Shown in pieces: positions 26,183 through 36,801 of a DNA stretch of 64,000 bases. The DNA lies in the NCBI RefSeq assembly GCF_902506495.1, contig NZ_LR733264.1, positions 2,000,900 to 2,064,899 on the forward strand. The letters run 5' to 3'. The position numbers and the translations under genes were made by a program. Each line of letters starts with the position of its first letter. Positions within the stretch are counted from its first letter, which is position 1. Origin of the DNA: Pseudomonas sp. 8O (GTDB lineage: Bacteria; Pseudomonadota; Gammaproteobacteria; Pseudomonadales; Pseudomonadaceae). The notes below the pieces were generated by a model. The model searched no databases. It saw only the letters and a program-made list of their open reading frames with translations, and was not told where the DNA came from.

Positions 26183-27754
26183 ATGCACCTACCTGACCGA
26201 CAGACCCTGCTGCCGTTTCTCCGCTGGTTGCCTGGCACCAGCCGCAAGACCCTCGGCAATGACCTGCTGGTGGGCCTGACCGGTGCAATCCTGGCTCTGC
26301 CGCAATCGTTGGCCTACGCGCTGATTGCCGGGCTACCGGCCGAATACGGCCTGTACGCCGCCATCGTGCCGGTGATCATCGCCTGCCTGTGGGGCTCCTC
26401 CTGGCACCTGATCTGCGGACCGACCGCCGCGATCTCCATCGTCCTGTTCACCAGCGTCAGCCCCATGGCGCGCATCGGCAGCGACGAATTCATCGCCCTG
26501 ATCCTGCTGCTGACCTTTCTCGCCGGGCTGTTCCAGTGGCTGCTCGGTCTGCTGCGCTTCGGCGCACTGGTGAACTTCGTCTCGCAGTCAGTGGTGCTCG
26601 GCTTCACCCTCGGCGCGGCCCTGGTGATCGCCATCGGGCAGATGCCCAATCTGCTCGGCGTCGAGGTCACCAGCCAGCCCACGGCGCTGGCCAGTCTGCT
26701 GCAGATCGGCCAACACCTGCCCGAGGCACACTGGCCGAGCCTGGCGCTGGCGGCCTTCACCCTGCTGCTCAGCGTAGCCGTGCGCAAGCTCTGGCCAAAG
26801 GCGCCTGCGCTGCTGATCGGCCTGGTCTGTGGCAGCCTGCTGGCCTGGTTGCTACCTGCGCGTTTCATCGCTGACATTGCTCTGGTCGCACCATTCGCCG
26901 GCGGCCTGCCACCATTGACGATGCTGAGTTTCGACCTCGACGATGTGCTGCGCCTGCTGCCGGCAGCCGTGGCCTGCGGCATGCTCGGGCTGGTCACCAG
27001 CCTGTCCATCGCCCGTGCGCTGGCGGTGAAGTCGCACCAGTTCCTCGATGCCAACCAGGAAGTTCGCGCGCAGGGGCTGTCGAACATGCTCGGGCCGTGG
27101 TTCTCCGCCTCACTGTCGGCCGGCTCCTTCACCCGCTCGGCGCTGAACCTGCAGGCCGGCGCGCGTACACCGTTGGCCGGAGTGTTCTCGGCGCTGCTGG
27201 TGGCGCTGTTCGCGGTGTTCGGCGCAGCGCTGCTGACGCATATCCCACTGCCAGTGATGGCGGCCGGCATCCTGCTGATCTGCTGGGGACTGGTGGATCT
27301 GCCTGCGATCCGCGCACTGCGCCGGGTCAGTCGCGCCGAGTTCATGGTGATGCTGCTGACTTTCACCGCGACCCTGGTGCTGGAGCTGCAGACCGCGATC
27401 TACGCCGGTGTGCTGGCCTCACTGTTCTTCTACCTCAAGCGCACCTCGCAGCCGCGCGTGCGCCTGTGGCAGGACGGCGACGACGAGGTGTTGCGCATCG
27501 AGGGCTCGATCTTCTTCGGCGCCTGCCAGTACATCCAGCAATTGCTGCAACGCAGCCGCGGGCAACGCCTGGTGATCGACGCGCGGCACATCAACTTCAT
27601 CGACTATGCCGGGGTGGAGATGCTGCACCAGGAGGCGCGTCGCCTGCAGGCGCTGAAACGCAGCCTGGTGCTGCGTCAGGCGCGGCCACAAGTGGTGGAG
27701 GAAATCCTCAAGCTCGAAGGCGCCGAGCGCTGCCCGGTGTTGTTCGAGGATTGA
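26183..27754 (+). CDS. SulP-family sulfate permease with STAS domain
   Basis: 523 residues with about eleven membrane segments, the SulP signature region (NDLLVGLTGAILALPQSLAYALIAGLP) and a C-terminal STAS domain (VIDARHINFIDYAGVEMLHQE). It lies 58 bp downstream of the choline-binding protein gene, the same order I recall in P. aeruginosa. Plausible roles are handling sulfate released from choline sulfate, or moving choline sulfate itself; the sequence does not decide between them. Confidence 0.92.
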   Translation: MHLPDRQTLLPFLRWLPGTSRKTLGNDLLVGLTGAILALPQSLAYALIAGLPAEYGLYAAIVPVIIACLWGSSWHLICGPTAAISIVLFTSVSPMARIGSDEFIALILLLTFLAGLFQWLLGLLRFGALVNFVSQSVVLGFTLGAALVIAIGQMPNLLGVEVTSQPTALASLLQIGQHLPEAHWPSLALAAFTLLLSVAVRKLWPKAPALLIGLVCGSLLAWLLPARFIADIALVAPFAGGLPPLTMLSFDLDDVLRLLPAAVACGMLGLVTSLSIARALAVKSHQFLDANQEVRAQGLSNMLGPWFSASLSAGSFTRSALNLQAGARTPLAGVFSALLVALFAVFGAALLTHIPLPVMAAGILLICWGLVDLPAIRALRRVSRAEFMVMLLTFTATLVLELQTAIYAGVLASLFFYLKRTSQPRVRLWQDGDDEVLRIEGSIFFGACQYIQQLLQRSRGQRLVIDARHINFIDYAGVEMLHQEARRLQALKRSLVLRQARPQVVEEILKLEGAERCPVLFED

Positions 27755-27877
27755 GTGAGCGGCCTCGAACTCGTAGGGTGGGTTAGCGGCGCAATACACG
27801 AACGACCTGACAGCGCGTAGGAACTTGCGGGGTCATCGGTATCTACGCAGCGGCGCTCTGCACGAACTTCGGGAAGT

Positions 27878-28699
27878 TCAGCCCGCCAGCTGGCGGCGCA
27901 GTTCGGCCAGCACCGGCGCGGTATCCGGGCGCACGCCACGCCATAGCTCGAAAGCCTCGGCAGCCTGCTCGACCAGCATGCCCAGGCCATCGAGACAACG
28001 CGTCGCGCCCTGTTCGGCAGCCCAGCGGTTGAAGGCGGTCGCCTCGCGGCCGTACATCATGTCGTAGCAGACCGTATGACCGGGCTGGATCAGGCTTGGC
28101 GCAATCGCTGGCAGCTCACCGCCGAGGCTGGCCGAAGTACCGTTGACGATCAGGTCCACCGGCGCATCGATCCAGTCGAAGCCGGCGGCGACCAGTGGGC
28201 CGAGATCGGCGAACTCGCGCACCAACTGTTCGGCCTTGGCCACGGTACGGTTGGCGATCACCAGCACGGCCGGTTTCTGCGCCAGGAAGGGTTCGAGCAC
28301 ACCGCGCACGGCGCCACCGGCGCCAAGCACGAGGATGCGCTTACCGGCCAGGCTGAAACCGGCGTTGTCCTGCAGGTCACGGGTCAGACCTGCGCCATCG
28401 GTGTTGTCGCCGAGCAGACGACCGTCTGCCAGCTTCTTCAGGGTGTTCACCGCGCCAGCGCGGCGCGCACGCTCGGTGAGCTCGTCGGCCAGGCGAAAGG
28501 CCTCTTCCTTGAACGGTACGGTGACGTTGCCACCTTGGCCTTCGGCGAAGAAGGCGCGGGCATCGCCGACGAAGTCATCCAGCGGCGCCAGGCGCGCGTC
28601 ATACGTCAGCGTCTGGCCGGTCTGCTCGGCGAACAGACGATGGATCAACGGCGATTTGCTGTGGCCTATGGGGTTGCCGAAGACGCAGTAGCGGTCCAT
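27878..28699 (-). CDS. aroE: shikimate 5-dehydrogenase
   Basis: 273 residues. The shikimate site has S-x-S (HSKSPLIH) and the catalytic Lys and Asp ([22 protein letters not shown]). The NADP-binding loop [12 protein letters not shown] and NRT ([13 protein letters not shown]) follow. AroE reduces 3-dehydroshikimate in aromatic amino-acid synthesis. It lies downstream of hemF on the same strand across a REP element, the usual pseudomonad order. Confidence 0.97.
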   Translation of the reverse strand: MDRYCVFGNPIGHSKSPLIHRLFAEQTGQTLTYDARLAPLDDFVGDARAFFAEGQGGNVTVPFKEEAFRLADELTERARRAGAVNTLKKLADGRLLGDNTDGAGLTRDLQDNAGFSLAGKRILVLGAGGAVRGVLEPFLAQKPAVLVIANRTVAKAEQLVREFADLGPLVAAGFDWIDAPVDLIVNGTSASLGGELPAIAPSLIQPGHTVCYDMMYGREATAFNRWAAEQGATRCLDGLGMLVEQAAEAFELWRGVRPDTAPVLAELRRQLAG

Positions 28700-28712
28700 G
28701 GGAAATCCTGTT

Positions 28713-28783
28713 TGTGTAGGAGCCAGCTGGCTGGCGATTCGCTCTGGGGCCAGATCGCCCGCAAGTGGGCTCCAACGGGGAAA
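28713..28783. repeat. GTAGGAGCCAGCTGGCTGGCG / TGGGCTCC repeat
   Basis: An imperfect inverted repeat of the pseudomonad GTAGGAGC type between aroE and hemF; related copies at 44538, 45675, 49233 and 54063. Confidence 0.6.
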
Positions 28784-28795
28784 TGTTGCCAGTTC

Positions 28796-28853
28796 GTAGC
28801 CCGGATGAAATCCGGGGCAGCCTATGAACGGTCCCGGATTGCATCCGGGCTAC
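28796..28853. repeat. REP-like palindrome (GTAGCCCGGATGAAATCC type)
   Basis: Arms 28796-28816 and 28833-28853 pair with one mismatch. Second copy of the family seen at 21309. It lies 4 bp after the hemF stop and could stabilise or end that transcript. Confidence 0.88.
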
Positions 28854-28857
28854 AGGA

Positions 28858-29859
<1,002 letters not shown>

Positions 29860-29922
29860 TCAGGACGATTGGATAGGCTCTTTCGCCGCTTGCAGCGGCT
29901 CCAGTCAGACAAGGAATCCGAG

Positions 29923-30900
29923 ATGGCCAAGCGTATTCAGTTCAGCCAGCACGGCGGCAGCGACGTGCTGGAATATCGCGACTACCAGCCGGCAGCACCA
30001 GGCCCGCGCGAGGTTCGCGTGGCCAACCGGGCCATCGGCCTGAACTTCATCGACACCTACTTCCGCAGCGGCCTGTATCAGCCACCCGCGCTGCCTTCGA
30101 GCCTGGGCACCGAAGGTGCCGGTGTGGTCGAGGCGATTGGCAGCGAGGTAGAAGGCCTCAAGATCGGTGACCGCGTCGCCTACGCCACCGGTCCGCTCGG
30201 CGCCTACAGTGAGCTGCACGTGCTGCCCGCCGACAAACTGGTGAAACTGCCGGACAACATCAGCTTCGAGCAAGCCGCAGCGGTGATGCTCAAGGGCCTG
30301 ACCGTGCAGTACCTGTTGCGCCAGACCTACGAGCTAAAGGGCGGCGAAACCATCCTGTTCCACGCTGCGGCCGGCGGTGTCGGCTCCTTCGCCTGCCAGT
30401 GGGCCAAGGCGCTGGGCGTGAACCTTATCGGCACTGTCAGTTCTGCCGAGAAAGCAGCTCGGGCCAAGGAGCAGGGTGCCTGGGCGACCATCGACTACAG
30501 CCATGAGAACGTCGTGCAGCGCGTACTGGAACTGACCGACGGCGCCAAGTGCCCGGTGGTCTATGACGGCGTCGGCAAGGATACCTGGGAAACCTCGCTG
30601 GACTGCGTGGCGCCACGTGGCCTGCTGGTCAGCTTCGGCAATGCCTCGGGCGCGGTGACCGGCGTCAACCTGGGCATCCTGGCGCAGAAGGGCTCGCTGT
30701 ACGTCACCCGCCCGACCCTGGCCGGCTACGCCACCAGCGCCCAGCGCCTGCAGGCCATGGCCGACGAGCTGTTCGGCATGATCGCCAGCGGCAAGCTGCA
30801 GGTGGAAATCAGCAACCGCTACGCGCTGAAGGACGCCGCCGCCGCACAGGATGCACTGAGCTCGCGGCAAACCACCGGCTCGACCATTTTGATGCCGTAA
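29923..30900 (+). CDS. qor: NADPH:quinone oxidoreductase
   Basis: 325 residues from ATG 29923; the frame extends far upstream only as an antisense artefact of hemF. MDR-superfamily medium-chain reductase without the zinc ligands. It has the quinone reductase block (LGTEGAGVVEAIGSEVEGLKIGDRVAY) and the NADPH-binding AAAGGVGSFACQWAK. It reduces quinones by one electron in the cytoplasm. Divergent from hemF with 147 bp between the two starts. Confidence 0.94.
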   Translation: MAKRIQFSQHGGSDVLEYRDYQPAAPGPREVRVANRAIGLNFIDTYFRSGLYQPPALPSSLGTEGAGVVEAIGSEVEGLKIGDRVAYATGPLGAYSELHVLPADKLVKLPDNISFEQAAAVMLKGLTVQYLLRQTYELKGGETILFHAAAGGVGSFACQWAKALGVNLIGTVSSAEKAARAKEQGAWATIDYSHENVVQRVLELTDGAKCPVVYDGVGKDTWETSLDCVAPRGLLVSFGNASGAVTGVNLGILAQKGSLYVTRPTLAGYATSAQRLQAMADELFGMIASGKLQVEISNRYALKDAAAAQDALSSRQTTGSTILMP

Positions 30901-30904
30901 AACA

Positions 30905-30962
30905 GTCGCGGCTAAAGCCCATCCCACAGCCGCCACAATCGTGGGAGGGGCTTTAGCCGCGA
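30905..30962. repeat. inverted GCGGCTAAAGCCC / GGGCTTTAGCCGC repeat
   Basis: Two nearly perfect arms (GTCGCGGCTAAAGCCCATCCCAC and its reverse complement with one change) immediately after qor, facing tsaC. Further copies at 40231-40298, 41942-41964 and 5609. Confidence 0.85.
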
Positions 30963-30973
30963 GCATTGGCCCG

Positions 30974-31531
30974 TCAGGACGGACGAATCACATCGCCCGT
31001 GCGCAGGTCACGAATCAGGCTGGGGTTCTTGCGTCCGCCAAGCGCGCCACCAAGGACCTTGTCCAGTTCGCCCGGGAAGTACTGCTCGACGCGCAGGCGC
31101 GAACGCGCCGAAGGGCGCCCCGCCGGATTGGCCGAGGTGGAAATCAGCGGGCCGGTGTAGCGGCACAGCGCGCGAACCAGCGGATGGTCACTGACGCGCA
31201 GGGCAACGCTGTCGTGCTGGCCCGTGACCCACTCGGGCAGGCGATTCTGATGCGGCACCAGCCAGGTATTCGGGCCAGGCCAGGTGCCGGCCAGGCGCTC
31301 CTGCCAGACCTCTGGCAGATCATCGAGCAGGAAGTCGAACTGTTCGATGTCATCGGCAACCAGAATCAGTCCCTTGTGCATCGGCCGCTCCTTGAGCGCC
31401 AAAAGACGATACACCGCCTCTTCGTTCCAGGGATCGCAGCCAAGGCCCCAGACCGCCTCGGTCGGATAGGCGATCACGCCACCTTCACGCACCACTCGCG
31501 CCGTTTGCTGTATCTGCCAGTTGCTGGCCAT
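30974..31531 (-). CDS. tsaC: L-threonylcarbamoyladenylate synthase (YrdC/TsaC type)
   Basis: 185 residues. YrdC/Sua5 fold with [17 protein letters not shown] at the start, the [17 protein letters not shown] block, and [12 protein letters not shown] near the C-terminus. It makes threonylcarbamoyl-AMP from threonine, bicarbonate and ATP for the t6A37 modification of ANN-decoding tRNAs. It follows dprA on the same strand (65 bp), the conserved pairing. Confidence 0.95.
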   Translation of the reverse strand: MASNWQIQQTARVVREGGVIAYPTEAVWGLGCDPWNEEAVYRLLALKERPMHKGLILVADDIEQFDFLLDDLPEVWQERLAGTWPGPNTWLVPHQNRLPEWVTGQHDSVALRVSDHPLVRALCRYTGPLISTSANPAGRPSARSRLRVEQYFPGELDKVLGGALGGRKNPSLIRDLRTGDVIRPS

Positions 31532-31596
31532 CGACTGTCTCCCACGGAATCAATGGGCGGCAGTCTATCCAAGCCAATCGTCGCCTGCCACGGCAC

Positions 31597-32712
31597 TTAA
31601 GGTCTGCGCGCCAACCAACGTCCTGCCTCGTTGCACACCAGGCCATCGAGCTCCAACTCGGTCAAAGCCGCCAGCACCTGTGACAACGGCCAGCCGATCG
31701 CCTGCACCAGCGCCTCGGTGCTGTGCGGCGCGGCATGCAGCAAAGCCAACAACGGGTGCTCGGCGCTAGCCAGCGACGCCGATGTGGATTCGACGGCCGG
31801 CGCCTGCCAGCCACGCAGAGCTTCGAGGATGTGTTCGATGCTTTCCACCAGAGTGGCGCCATCACGAATCAGCTGATGGCAGCCACGCGCGCCAGGGTGA
31901 TGGATCGAGCCGGGAATGGCATAGACCTCCCGCCCCTGCTCGGCGGCCAGGCGTGCAGTGATCAGCGAGCCACTCGAAGGGCTGGCCTCGACAACCAGTA
32001 CACCCAGCGAAAGCCCGCTGATGATCCTGTTGCGCCTCGGAAAATTGCTCGCCTGTGGCGGACAGTCCAGCGGCAGCTCGGAGACCAGCGCACCGCCGTG
32101 CTCGATGATCTGCGCCGCCAGCCCCACATGCCGCTGCGGATACAGGCACTGCAAGCCGGTGCCCAGCACGGCCACCGTTTTACCGCCCCCTTCCAGCGCC
32201 CCCTGATGCGCGGCGCCATCGATCCCCAATGCCAGACCGCTGGTAATGACGAAACCACCGCCCGCCAGGCTGCGGGCAAAGGCCCGTGCGTTATCCAGGC
32301 CGGGCCGCGAGGCGCGCCGACTGCCGACCATGGCCAGTTGCGGTGCCTCCAGCACGCTCGGCTCGCCCGCCACGAACAACAGCGGCGGCGCATCCGCCAG
32401 CTCGCCGAGCAGAGCTGGGTAGCCTGGATCGTCCCACATCACCACATGCTGACCAGGCTCATCCAGCCAGTGCAGGGCGGCAGCCGCTCGCTCGCGGATG
32501 TCCGCACTGCGGCGAGGCTCGGCGCAGGCAGCCGGCAACCCCAGTGCACGCCAGGCACTGGCCGGCGCACTGAGTGCAGCCGAGGCGCTATCGAAAGCGC
32601 TCAGAAGTTTGCGAAAGCGTCGCGGCCCCACCTCTGGCAGCAGATGCAGACGCAAGCGTGCTTCGAGTTCGGCAGGAGAAACGGCGGGGGAAAGCGAGGA
32701 GGATGCAGGCAT
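31597..32712 (-). CDS. dprA: DNA processing protein DprA
   Basis: 371 residues from ATG 32712 (GGGAAGAG upstream); an upstream ATG in frame at 32763 has no such site. The Rossmann-like DNA-binding core is intact: MVGSRRASRPG, VITSGLALGIDGAAHQGAL, FPRRNRIISGLS, VVEASPSSGSLITARLA, YAIPGSIHHPGARG. A winged-helix C-terminal domain (EALVQAIGWPLSQVLAALTELELDGLV) follows. DprA loads RecA on incoming single-stranded DNA during transformation. Confidence 0.95.
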   Translation of the reverse strand: MPASSSLSPAVSPAELEARLRLHLLPEVGPRRFRKLLSAFDSASAALSAPASAWRALGLPAACAEPRRSADIRERAAAALHWLDEPGQHVVMWDDPGYPALLGELADAPPLLFVAGEPSVLEAPQLAMVGSRRASRPGLDNARAFARSLAGGGFVITSGLALGIDGAAHQGALEGGGKTVAVLGTGLQCLYPQRHVGLAAQIIEHGGALVSELPLDCPPQASNFPRRNRIISGLSLGVLVVEASPSSGSLITARLAAEQGREVYAIPGSIHHPGARGCHQLIRDGATLVESIEHILEALRGWQAPAVESTSASLASAEHPLLALLHAAPHSTEALVQAIGWPLSQVLAALTELELDGLVCNEAGRWLARRP

Positions 32713-32761
32713 GGCGACTCTTCCCTGAACAGTTGCACCGCCATCCTGGCGGCCTGAAAGC

Positions 32762-32787
32762 ACGAGCCCCGCTAGTGCGGGGCTCGT
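32762..32787 (-). terminator. hairpin between the LysM gene and dprA
   Basis: Arms ACGAGCCCCGC / GCGGGGCTCGT around TAGT, 7 bp beyond the stop of the LysM gene. No long T run follows, so it may be a weak terminator or processing hairpin. Confidence 0.7.
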
Positions 32788-32793
32788 TGGGTA

Positions 32794-33831
32794 TTACGGG
32801 TTGCGGACCTTATCCATCACCGCCAGTTGGCGGCTGGCCTGCAGTACCAGGCCGTAGCTGAGCTTGTCATAGGTGCGGAACACCATCAGCAAGCCAGAGC
32901 GCTCGTCCGGAATTTTCACGCTTTCGCCGGTAACGCGGTCGCGTACGGTCTCGCCGGTCTTGTAGATCGCAAGTACGTTGCCGATTTCCAGGCCATCACG
33001 GCCACCCTTGTTCAAAGTGACCACGTCGAACTGACCGATCTGGGTCACACCACGCGGCACATCGAGGATCAGGCCGTTGATTTCACTGGTAGGCTCACTG
33101 GGCATGAAAGTGGAGTTGATCGCACGCTCCTCGGTAGGGAACAGGCGATCTCCCAGGCGCACTTCCTGAGTCGAACGGCTCAGCACCAGGGTACCGACAT
33201 CACCTTCCTCAGCTACGATCTCACCGGTACCAATGTCATCGGCGTTGATGCCGAGAAACTCCTCGGTGTCTGGATCCACATAGGTCTTGCCCTGGCGGAA
33301 GATGCCATAGATCGGGTTCTGTTCGTCGAACTGGCCACGGGCGTAGACGCGATCACCAGCGCCGCTGACCACGCGCTCGGCGTTACCGGCGACGACGTAA
33401 GGCTTGCCGTTGAATTCTTCCGGAGTATCGACGATGCGGTTGCTCAGCAGGAAGCTGTTGATCGCCTCCAGCGGGATGGTCGGAATCGCTTCGGCCATCG
33501 GCGTGCTGCGCACCTGCGGCGACAGCTTGATGGTGCCGCGTGACTCGCCGCGGTTGAGCATCAGGCGCGGCTGACCGTCAACGTAGACCAGATTGAGCGT
33601 ATCGCCGGGATAGATCAGGTGCGGGTTGGCGACCTGCGGGTTGGCGTGCCAGATCTCCGGCCATTTCCACGGCTGGCGCAGGAATTTGCCGGAAATGTCC
33701 CAGAGAGTATCGCCCCTGACCACAGTGTAGCGGTCCGGGTGACCGTCCTTGAGTTGCACTTCGGCCTGAGCCAAGCTGGTCAGGGCCAGTCCGCCAGCTG
33801 CAAAGAGCAGGGCGAGTAGTGATTTCCTCAT
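32794..33831 (-). CDS. secreted LysM-domain protein
   Basis: 345 residues from ATG 33831, which yields a signal peptide (MRKSLLALLFAAGGLALTSLAQA); the longer frame to 33936 does not. One LysM domain follows (YTVVRGDTLWDISGKFLRQPWKWPEIW, PHLIYPGDTLNLVYVDG), binding peptidoglycan in the periplasm. The rest is a conserved domain found with LysM in pseudomonads. The gene precedes dprA and is divergent from def. It is a homologue of the conserved LysM gene at this locus; exact function unknown. Confidence 0.92.
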   Translation of the reverse strand: MRKSLLALLFAAGGLALTSLAQAEVQLKDGHPDRYTVVRGDTLWDISGKFLRQPWKWPEIWHANPQVANPHLIYPGDTLNLVYVDGQPRLMLNRGESRGTIKLSPQVRSTPMAEAIPTIPLEAINSFLLSNRIVDTPEEFNGKPYVVAGNAERVVSGAGDRVYARGQFDEQNPIYGIFRQGKTYVDPDTEEFLGINADDIGTGEIVAEEGDVGTLVLSRSTQEVRLGDRLFPTEERAINSTFMPSEPTSEINGLILDVPRGVTQIGQFDVVTLNKGGRDGLEIGNVLAIYKTGETVRDRVTGESVKIPDERSGLLMVFRTYDKLSYGLVLQASRQLAVMDKVRNP

Positions 33832-33984
33832 ACGGTGAATCCCTTTATTATGTGCCTTCACGTGAAGCGCCCTAGCGCCGCGTGCCAAACCCGCTGAATA
33901 CGCGGCGTGAAGCCGTTTTTCAATGCTGTTCATCATCTTAGCAGCGGATTTTGACTTTATTCCACAAGTGCATCACAAACGCAT

Positions 33985-34491
33985 ATGGCGATCCTGAATA
34001 TCCTTGAATTTCCTGATCCACGCCTGCGTACCATCGCCAAACCGGTGGACGTCGTGGATGACTCCATCCGTCAACTGGTCGACGACATGTTCGAGACCAT
34101 GTATGACGCTCCGGGTATCGGCCTGGCCGCGACGCAGGTCAACGTGCACAAGCGCGTGGTGGTCATGGACCTGTCCGAGGACAAGTCCGAGCCGCGGGTG
34201 TTCATCAACCCCGAGTTCGAGTCACTGACCGACGAGATGGACCAGTATCAGGAAGGCTGCCTGTCGGTGCCTGGCTTCTACGAGAACGTCGACCGCCCGC
34301 AGAAGGTCAAGATCAAGGCGCTGGACCGCGATGGCCAGCCCTACGAACTGATCGCCGAAGGCCTGCTCGCCGTGTGCATTCAGCACGAGTGCGATCACCT
34401 CAACGGCAAGCTGTTCGTCGACTACCTGTCCAACCTCAAGCGCGACCGCATCAAGAAGAAGCTGGAAAAACAGCATCGTCAACGCGCCTGA
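33985..34491 (+). CDS. def: peptide deformylase
   Basis: 168 residues. All three motifs are intact: [15 protein letters not shown] and HECDH, giving the metal ligands Cys and two His plus the catalytic Glu. It removes the formyl group from nascent protein N-termini. It heads the def-fmt-rsmB-trkA cluster and is divergent from the LysM gene. Confidence 0.98.
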   Translation: MAILNILEFPDPRLRTIAKPVDVVDDSIRQLVDDMFETMYDAPGIGLAATQVNVHKRVVVMDLSEDKSEPRVFINPEFESLTDEMDQYQEGCLSVPGFYENVDRPQKVKIKALDRDGQPYELIAEGLLAVCIQHECDHLNGKLFVDYLSNLKRDRIKKKLEKQHRQRA

Positions 34492-34505
34492 CTTCCGATT
34501 ACCCG

Positions 34506-34531
34506 AAAGGCTTGCCACGGCAAGCCTTTTT
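34506..34531 (+). terminator. hairpin with T run between def and fmt
   Basis: Arms AAAGGCTTGCC (34506-34516) and GGCAAGCCTTT (34519-34529), then more T. It ends 17 bp before the fmt start, so it either ends def transcripts in part or attenuates fmt expression. Confidence 0.75.
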
Positions 34532-34547
34532 CTTTGGTGACTGCCCT

Positions 34548-35480
34548 ATGCGTATCGTCTTTGCCGGCACCCCGGAATTTGCCGCCGAGCACCTCAAGGC
34601 CCTGCTGGCAGGCCAGCATGAAATAGTCGCGGTCTACACCCAGCCGGATCGCCCGGCCGGCCGTGGCCAGAAGCTGATGCCGAGCCCGGTCAAGCAGCTT
34701 GCCCTGGAGCACGGCATTGCCGTCTACCAACCGGCCAGCCTGCGCAATGAAGAGGCCCAGGCCGAGCTGGCGGCGCTCAAGCCGGATCTGATGGTGGTGG
34801 TCGCATACGGCCTGATCCTGCCACAGGCGGTGCTCGACACCCCGCGTCTGGGTTGCATCAACAGCCACGCCTCGCTGCTGCCACGCTGGCGCGGCGCCGC
34901 GCCGATCCAGCGCGCGGTGCAGGCCGGCGACGCCGAGAGCGGCGTTACCGTTATGCAGATGGAGGCTGGCCTGGACACCGGGCCGATGCTGCTCAAGGTC
35001 AGCACCCCAATCAGCGCCAGCGATACGGGCGGCTCGCTGCATGATCGCCTCGCCCAGCTCGGCCCACAGGCGGTGCTACAGGCCATCGACGGCCTGGCGG
35101 CCGGCACACTGAAGGGTGAGGTACAGGATGATGCCCTGGCCAACTACGCGCACAAGCTCAACAAGGACGAGGCGCGACTCGACTTCAGCCGCCCGGCCGT
35201 CGAGCTGGAGCGCCTGGTGCGCGCCTTCCATCCCTGGCCGATCTGCCACACCATGCTGAACGGCGATGCCTTGAAAGTGCATGCAGCCGAAATCGGGGAG
35301 GGCAAGGGAACCCCAGGCACCATTCTCGCGGCTGACAAGAGCGGCCTGACCGTGGCCTGCGGCGATGGCGCGCTGCGCCTGACCCGCCTGCAGTTGCCTG
35401 GCGGCAAGCCACTGGCGTTCGCCGACCTCTATAACAGCCGCCGCGACCAGTTCGCCGTCGGCCTGGTACTCGGTCAATGA
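34548..35480 (+). CDS. fmt: methionyl-tRNA formyltransferase
   Basis: 310 residues from ATG 34548 (the upstream in-frame ATG lies inside def). The formyl-transfer core has [29 protein letters not shown] with the catalytic Asn-x-His (INSHASLLP), and the DTGPMLL loop, followed by the C-terminal OB-like domain. It formylates Met-tRNAi for translation initiation. The stop overlaps the rsmB start by 4 bp. Confidence 0.98.
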   Translation: MRIVFAGTPEFAAEHLKALLAGQHEIVAVYTQPDRPAGRGQKLMPSPVKQLALEHGIAVYQPASLRNEEAQAELAALKPDLMVVVAYGLILPQAVLDTPRLGCINSHASLLPRWRGAAPIQRAVQAGDAESGVTVMQMEAGLDTGPMLLKVSTPISASDTGGSLHDRLAQLGPQAVLQAIDGLAAGTLKGEVQDDALANYAHKLNKDEARLDFSRPAVELERLVRAFHPWPICHTMLNGDALKVHAAEIGEGKGTPGTILAADKSGLTVACGDGALRLTRLQLPGGKPLAFADLYNSRRDQFAVGLVLGQ

Positions 35481-36790
35481 ACCCACGTCTGGCAGCCGCG
35501 CGCGCCCTGACCGCCGTGCTGTCCGGCAAGGCCTCGCTGGGCAGCAGCCTGCCGCCGCAGCTGGACAAGGTCGAACACCACGACCGCGCCCTGGCGCAGG
35601 ACCTGGCATTCGGCGCGGCTCGCTGGCAGCCGCGCCTGCAACTGCTGGCCGAAAAACTGCTGGAAAAACCCTTCAAGGCCGCCGACAAAGACGTGGAAGC
35701 GCTGCTGCTGATCGGTCTCTACCAACTGCTGCACAGCCGCATCCCCGAACACGCCGCCATCGGCGAGACCGTCGGCTGCGCCGGCGCGCTGAAAAAACCC
35801 TGGGCCAAGGGCCTGCTCAATGCCGTGCTACGCCGCGCCCAGCGTGAGCACGAAGCCCTGTTTGCCGAACTCGATCGTGACCCGGTGCTGCATAGCGCTC
35901 ACCCGCGCTGGCTGCAAAAGGCGCTCAAGGCGCATTGGCCGGAAGACTGGCAGGCCATCTGCGCCGCCAACAACGCGCACCCGCCGCTGATCCTGCGGGT
36001 CAATCGCCGCCACGGTTCACGCGATGCCTATCTCATTGAGCTGCGCAGCGCTGGCATCGAAGCCGAACCCTGCACCTTCAGCCGCGACGGCGTGCGCCTG
36101 CTGCAGCCCTGCGATGTGACCGCACTGCCAGGTTTCAGGGACGGCCGCGTCAGCGTGCAGGACGAAGCCGCGCAACTGGCCGCCGACCTGCTGGAGCTGG
36201 CGCCCGGCCAGCGCGTGCTGGACGCCTGCGCCGCACCAGGCGGCAAGACCTGTCACCTGCTGGAAGCCGAGCCGGAGCTGAGCGAAGTGGTCGCCGTGGA
36301 TCTGGAAGCCAAGCGCCTGACGCGCGTGCGCGAGAACCTCGAGCGCCTGCACCTCGACGCCACGCTGATCGCCGCCGACGGCCGCGATACCGGCGCCTGG
36401 TGGGACGGCCAGCCGTTCCAGCGCATCCTGCTAGACGCGCCCTGTTCGGCCACCGGCGTGATCCGCCGTCACCCGGACATCAAGCTGACCCGCAAGCCCG
36501 AGGACATCCCGGCACTGGCCCAGCTGCAAGGCGAGCTGCTCGATGCCCTGTGGCCGACACTGGCGCCCGGCGGCATCCTGCTCTACGCCACCTGCTCGGT
36601 GCTGCCAACGGAAAACAGCGAGACCATCGCCGCGTTCCTGGCCCGCACCGCCGATGCGCAGGAGCTCGCCATTGCCGGCGACTTCGGCCTGCAGCCGGAG
36701 CACGGTCGCCAACTGCTGCCACAACTGGAAGGCCACGACGGCTTCTACTATGCCAAGCTGATAAAGACCGCTGTGACCAGCCACAGCTAA
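35477..36790 (+). CDS. rsmB: 16S rRNA (cytosine(967)-C5)-methyltransferase
   Basis: 437 residues. An N-terminal NusB-like RNA-binding domain (residues about 1-140) precedes a Rossmann SAM-methyltransferase with [15 protein letters not shown], the motif [16 protein letters not shown] holding one catalytic Cys, and [15 protein letters not shown] holding the other. It methylates C967 in 16S rRNA. ATGA overlap with fmt; trkA follows after 11 bp. Confidence 0.97.
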   Translation: MNPRLAAARALTAVLSGKASLGSSLPPQLDKVEHHDRALAQDLAFGAARWQPRLQLLAEKLLEKPFKAADKDVEALLLIGLYQLLHSRIPEHAAIGETVGCAGALKKPWAKGLLNAVLRRAQREHEALFAELDRDPVLHSAHPRWLQKALKAHWPEDWQAICAANNAHPPLILRVNRRHGSRDAYLIELRSAGIEAEPCTFSRDGVRLLQPCDVTALPGFRDGRVSVQDEAAQLAADLLELAPGQRVLDACAAPGGKTCHLLEAEPELSEVVAVDLEAKRLTRVRENLERLHLDATLIAADGRDTGAWWDGQPFQRILLDAPCSATGVIRRHPDIKLTRKPEDIPALAQLQGELLDALWPTLAPGGILLYATCSVLPTENSETIAAFLARTADAQELAIAGDFGLQPEHGRQLLPQLEGHDGFYYAKLIKTAVTSHS

Positions 36791-36801
36791 CGGAGCGATC
36801 A

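Noticed and set aside
27861..27877. GAACTT-CGGG-AAGTTC hairpin beyond the aroE stop
   Set aside because: Short (6-bp arms), no T run in either direction; too weak to call a terminator.
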